A stretch of 7,149 nt of DNA. It comes from Alphaproteobacteria bacterium (GTDB lineage Bacteria > Pseudomonadota > Alphaproteobacteria > ATCC43930 > CGMCC-115725). The notes beneath the pieces are model-generated. The model searched no databases, had not been told where the DNA came from, and saw nothing but the letters and a program-made list of their open reading frames with translations. Of this stretch, positions 5,802 through 7,149 are shown piece after piece. Numbering within the stretch: the first letter of the stretch is position 1; the number at the start of each line of letters is the position of its first letter. The stretch lies in NCBI GenBank assembly GCA_019241915.1, contig JAFAWI010000607.1, forward strand, positions 1 through 7,149, written 5' to 3'. A program made the translations under genes and the position numbers.

Positions 5802-6376
5802 CCTTGCTGGCGCTGATCCGGCACATGCCGACCGTGTGGAACAGCGAGGGGCGGCTGCAAGGCCAGCGCGACACCGCGCTCGACCTCGACGCGGTCCCGG
5901 CGTGGCGATTGCCGCCGGAGCTTGCCGGGTTTCGCTTTATCGCCAGCCCGCTCGGGCGCGCGCTCGACACCGCGCATCGGCTCGGCATCGTCCCGCGCGT
6001 CGAGCCGCGGCTGATCGAGATGTCGTGGGGCGAGTGGGAAGGCTGCACCTTGCCCGAGCTGCGCGACCGCTTTCGCGGAACCCTCGACGATTTGGAGGCG
6101 CAGGGGCTCGACTTCCGCACACCCGGCGGCGAGAGCCCGCGCGACGTGCAGGCGCGCGTGCGGCCGCTGCTCGCCGAGATCGCCGCCGCCGGCGAGCCGA
6201 CTGCGGCGGTGACGCACAAGGGCGTCATCCGCGCCGTGTTCGCACTGGCGACCGGCTGGAACATGCTCGGCAAGCCGCCTCACCGGCTGTCGTGGTCGGC
6301 GGCGCATCTGTTGCGGCTCGGTGCCGACGGCGAGCCGCGCATCGAGCGCCTCAATCTGCCGCTCGAAGCGCCGTGA
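5798..6376 (+). CDS. Histidine phosphatase family protein (phosphoglycerate mutase-like)
   Basis: This is a branch-1 histidine phosphatase of 192 aa (PhoE/CobC/GpmB-like), normally a phosphomonoesterase working through a phospho-histidine intermediate. The catalytic motif LIRHMPTVWN contains R8 and the nucleophile H9 (RHM where RHG/RHA is commoner). SPLGRALDTA gives R54 of the phosphate pocket. LIEMSWGEWEG gives the likely acid/base E74. VTHKGVIRAV gives the second histidine H140. The usual catalytic set is therefore complete and activity is expected. The start ATG overlaps the preceding stop as ATGA, and its stop overlaps the next start as GTGA. Flanked on both sides by glycosyltransferases, it may dephosphorylate a sugar-phosphate, lipid-phosphate or nucleotide intermediate of the same pathway. 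That role is inferred only from context; cobalamin or glycolytic functions are not supported by the neighbours. Confidence 0.92.
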   Translation: MTLLALIRHMPTVWNSEGRLQGQRDTALDLDAVPAWRLPPELAGFRFIASPLGRALDTAHRLGIVPRVEPRLIEMSWGEWEGCTLPELRDRFRGTLDDLEAQGLDFRTPGGESPRDVQARVRPLLAEIAAAGEPTAAVTHKGVIRAVFALATGWNMLGKPPHRLSWSAAHLLRLGADGEPRIERLNLPLEAP

Positions 6377-7149
6377 CCGGGCGGGTGCTGTTCCATGTCC
6401 AGCATCTGCTGGGGATCGGCCATCTGCAGCGCACGCGGCGGATCGCCGAGGCGCTGGCCGCGGCCGGGCAGCACGTGACGCTGGTGCAGGGCGGCCCGCC
6501 CGTTGCCGAACTCGGCGCCGCGCCCGGCATCGACATTGTGCGCTTGCCGGCGATCCGCGCGCGTGACGCGAGCTTTGCGCTGGTCAATGAGAAGGGCGGG
6601 CCGGTTGACGATGCGTTGCGTGCGGACCGGCGCGAACGCCTGCTCGCGGTGTTTCGCGCGGTGCGGCCGGGTGTCGTGGCGATCGAGGGATTTCCGTTCG
6701 CGCGCCGCGCGTTTCGTTTCGAGCTCGACCCGCTGATCGACGCGGCGCGCCGCGCGGGCGTCCCGGTGGTCTGCTCGGTGCGCGACATCCCGACGGTGCG
6801 CCCCGAGCCGGCGCGGCTCGCCGAGATCGCAGGGCGGGTCAATGCCGATTTCGCCGCGGTGCTGGTGCACGGCGACCCGTCGTTCATCCCGTTCGATGTC
6901 GCGTTTCCGGCCGTCGCAGCGATAGCCAGGCGGATGCATTACACCGGGTACATCGCCGGGCCGGCGCTGCGCTCTGCGGAGCCGGAGGCGCCGTCCGGCG
7001 AAGTGATCGTCTCGGCCGGCGGCGGCGCGGCCGGACGCTCGTTGCTCGACGCGGCGCTCGCGGCCCGGCGCGACGGCTGGTTCGCCGACCGGGGCTGGCG
7101 GATCCTGGCCGGCGCCGGCCGTTCCGCGGCAGAGCTGGCCGCGTTGCAA
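6373..7149 (+). CDS. Predicted glycosyltransferase, COG4671/MurG-like (3' end cut by window)
   Basis: The GTG at 6373 overlaps the phosphatase stop by 4 bp, and the frame stays open for 259 codons to the window edge. The N-terminus RVLFHVQHLLGIGHLQRTRR resembles the nucleotide-sugar transferase fold of the MurG/UGT type and the uncharacterised COG4671 predicted glycosyltransferases. Supporting motifs: VTLVQGGPP (35-43), AIEGFPFARRAFRFELDPL with CSVRDI (134-139), VLVHGDPSFIPF, and YTGYIAG. A second Rossmann domain begins VIVSAGGGAAG (211-221). The donor-binding C-terminal half is missing because the window ends. No signal peptide is present. It is unrelated in motif pattern to the GT4 enzyme two genes upstream, so the operon probably adds two different sugars or acts on two acceptors. 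GTG is preferred because it gives the family N-terminus and tight coupling; the Shine-Dalgarno is not obvious. Confidence 0.88.
   Translation, partial: MTGRVLFHVQHLLGIGHLQRTRRIAEALAAAGQHVTLVQGGPPVAELGAAPGIDIVRLPAIRARDASFALVNEKGGPVDDALRADRRERLLAVFRAVRPGVVAIEGFPFARRAFRFELDPLIDAARRAGVPVVCSVRDIPTVRPEPARLAEIAGRVNADFAAVLVHGDPSFIPFDVAFPAVAAIARRMHYTGYIAGPALRSAEPEAPSGEVIVSAGGGAAGRSLLDAALAARRDGWFADRGWRILAGAGRSAAELAALQ

Noticed and set aside
5204..6307. Minus-strand open frame of 367 codons
   Set aside because: It spans two well-supported plus-strand genes and their overlap, with no domain signal.
6280..7149. Minus-strand open frame to the right edge (289 codons)
   Set aside because: The plus strand has a coherent glycosyltransferase from GTG 6373, translationally coupled to its upstream gene; the antisense product is Arg/Gln/His-rich without motifs.

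Overview
The window is very GC-rich, with strong G/C preference at third codon positions. It carries gene types common in metabolically versatile Alphaproteobacteria of the Rhizobiales/Rhodospirillales kind: a GAF-type sensor remnant, a NitT/TauT-like binding protein, several SDR dehydrogenases, and an ArsR-SRPBCC pair. That assignment is an inference from gene content and composition; there is no rRNA or other marker gene. No tRNA, rRNA, CRISPR array, complete mobile element or phage gene was seen.

Layout from left to right. (1) Positions 1-60 are an AT-richer open frame ending in TAG, possibly the 3' end of an unidentified gene, followed by about 160 bp with no convincing gene. (2) Positions 220-571 are a frameshifted and truncated remnant of a GAF-domain signalling protein. 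(3) An orphan periplasmic substrate-binding protein (minus strand) is divergent from an SDR oxidoreductase (plus strand). Their short intergenic region holds a perfect 9-bp inverted repeat around a TATATG element. (4) A minus-strand two-gene operon encodes an ArsR-family repressor and a protein with two fused SRPBCC/AHSA1 domains, with coding ends overlapping by 17 bp. It is convergent with the first SDR and divergent from a second, FabG-like SDR. The divergent region has a 30-bp imperfect dyad and a second dyad over the arsR start codon, both good operator candidates. (5) From 4680 to the right edge is a tightly coupled plus-strand operon: a GT4-type glycosyltransferase, a histidine-family phosphatase and a second, unrelated glycosyltransferase cut by the window end. 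The genes are joined by 4-bp ATGA and GTGA overlaps.

Functionally there are probably three modules: a transport/oxidation pair, a small self-regulated ArsR-SRPBCC unit next to a FabG-like reductase, and a glycan or glycoconjugate assembly operon. Nothing here is clearly a new defence or mobile system. The points most worth a second look are the operator architecture of the ArsR unit, the fused SRPBCC protein, the glycosyltransferase-phosphatase-glycosyltransferase operon of unknown product, and the decayed sensor gene at the left.
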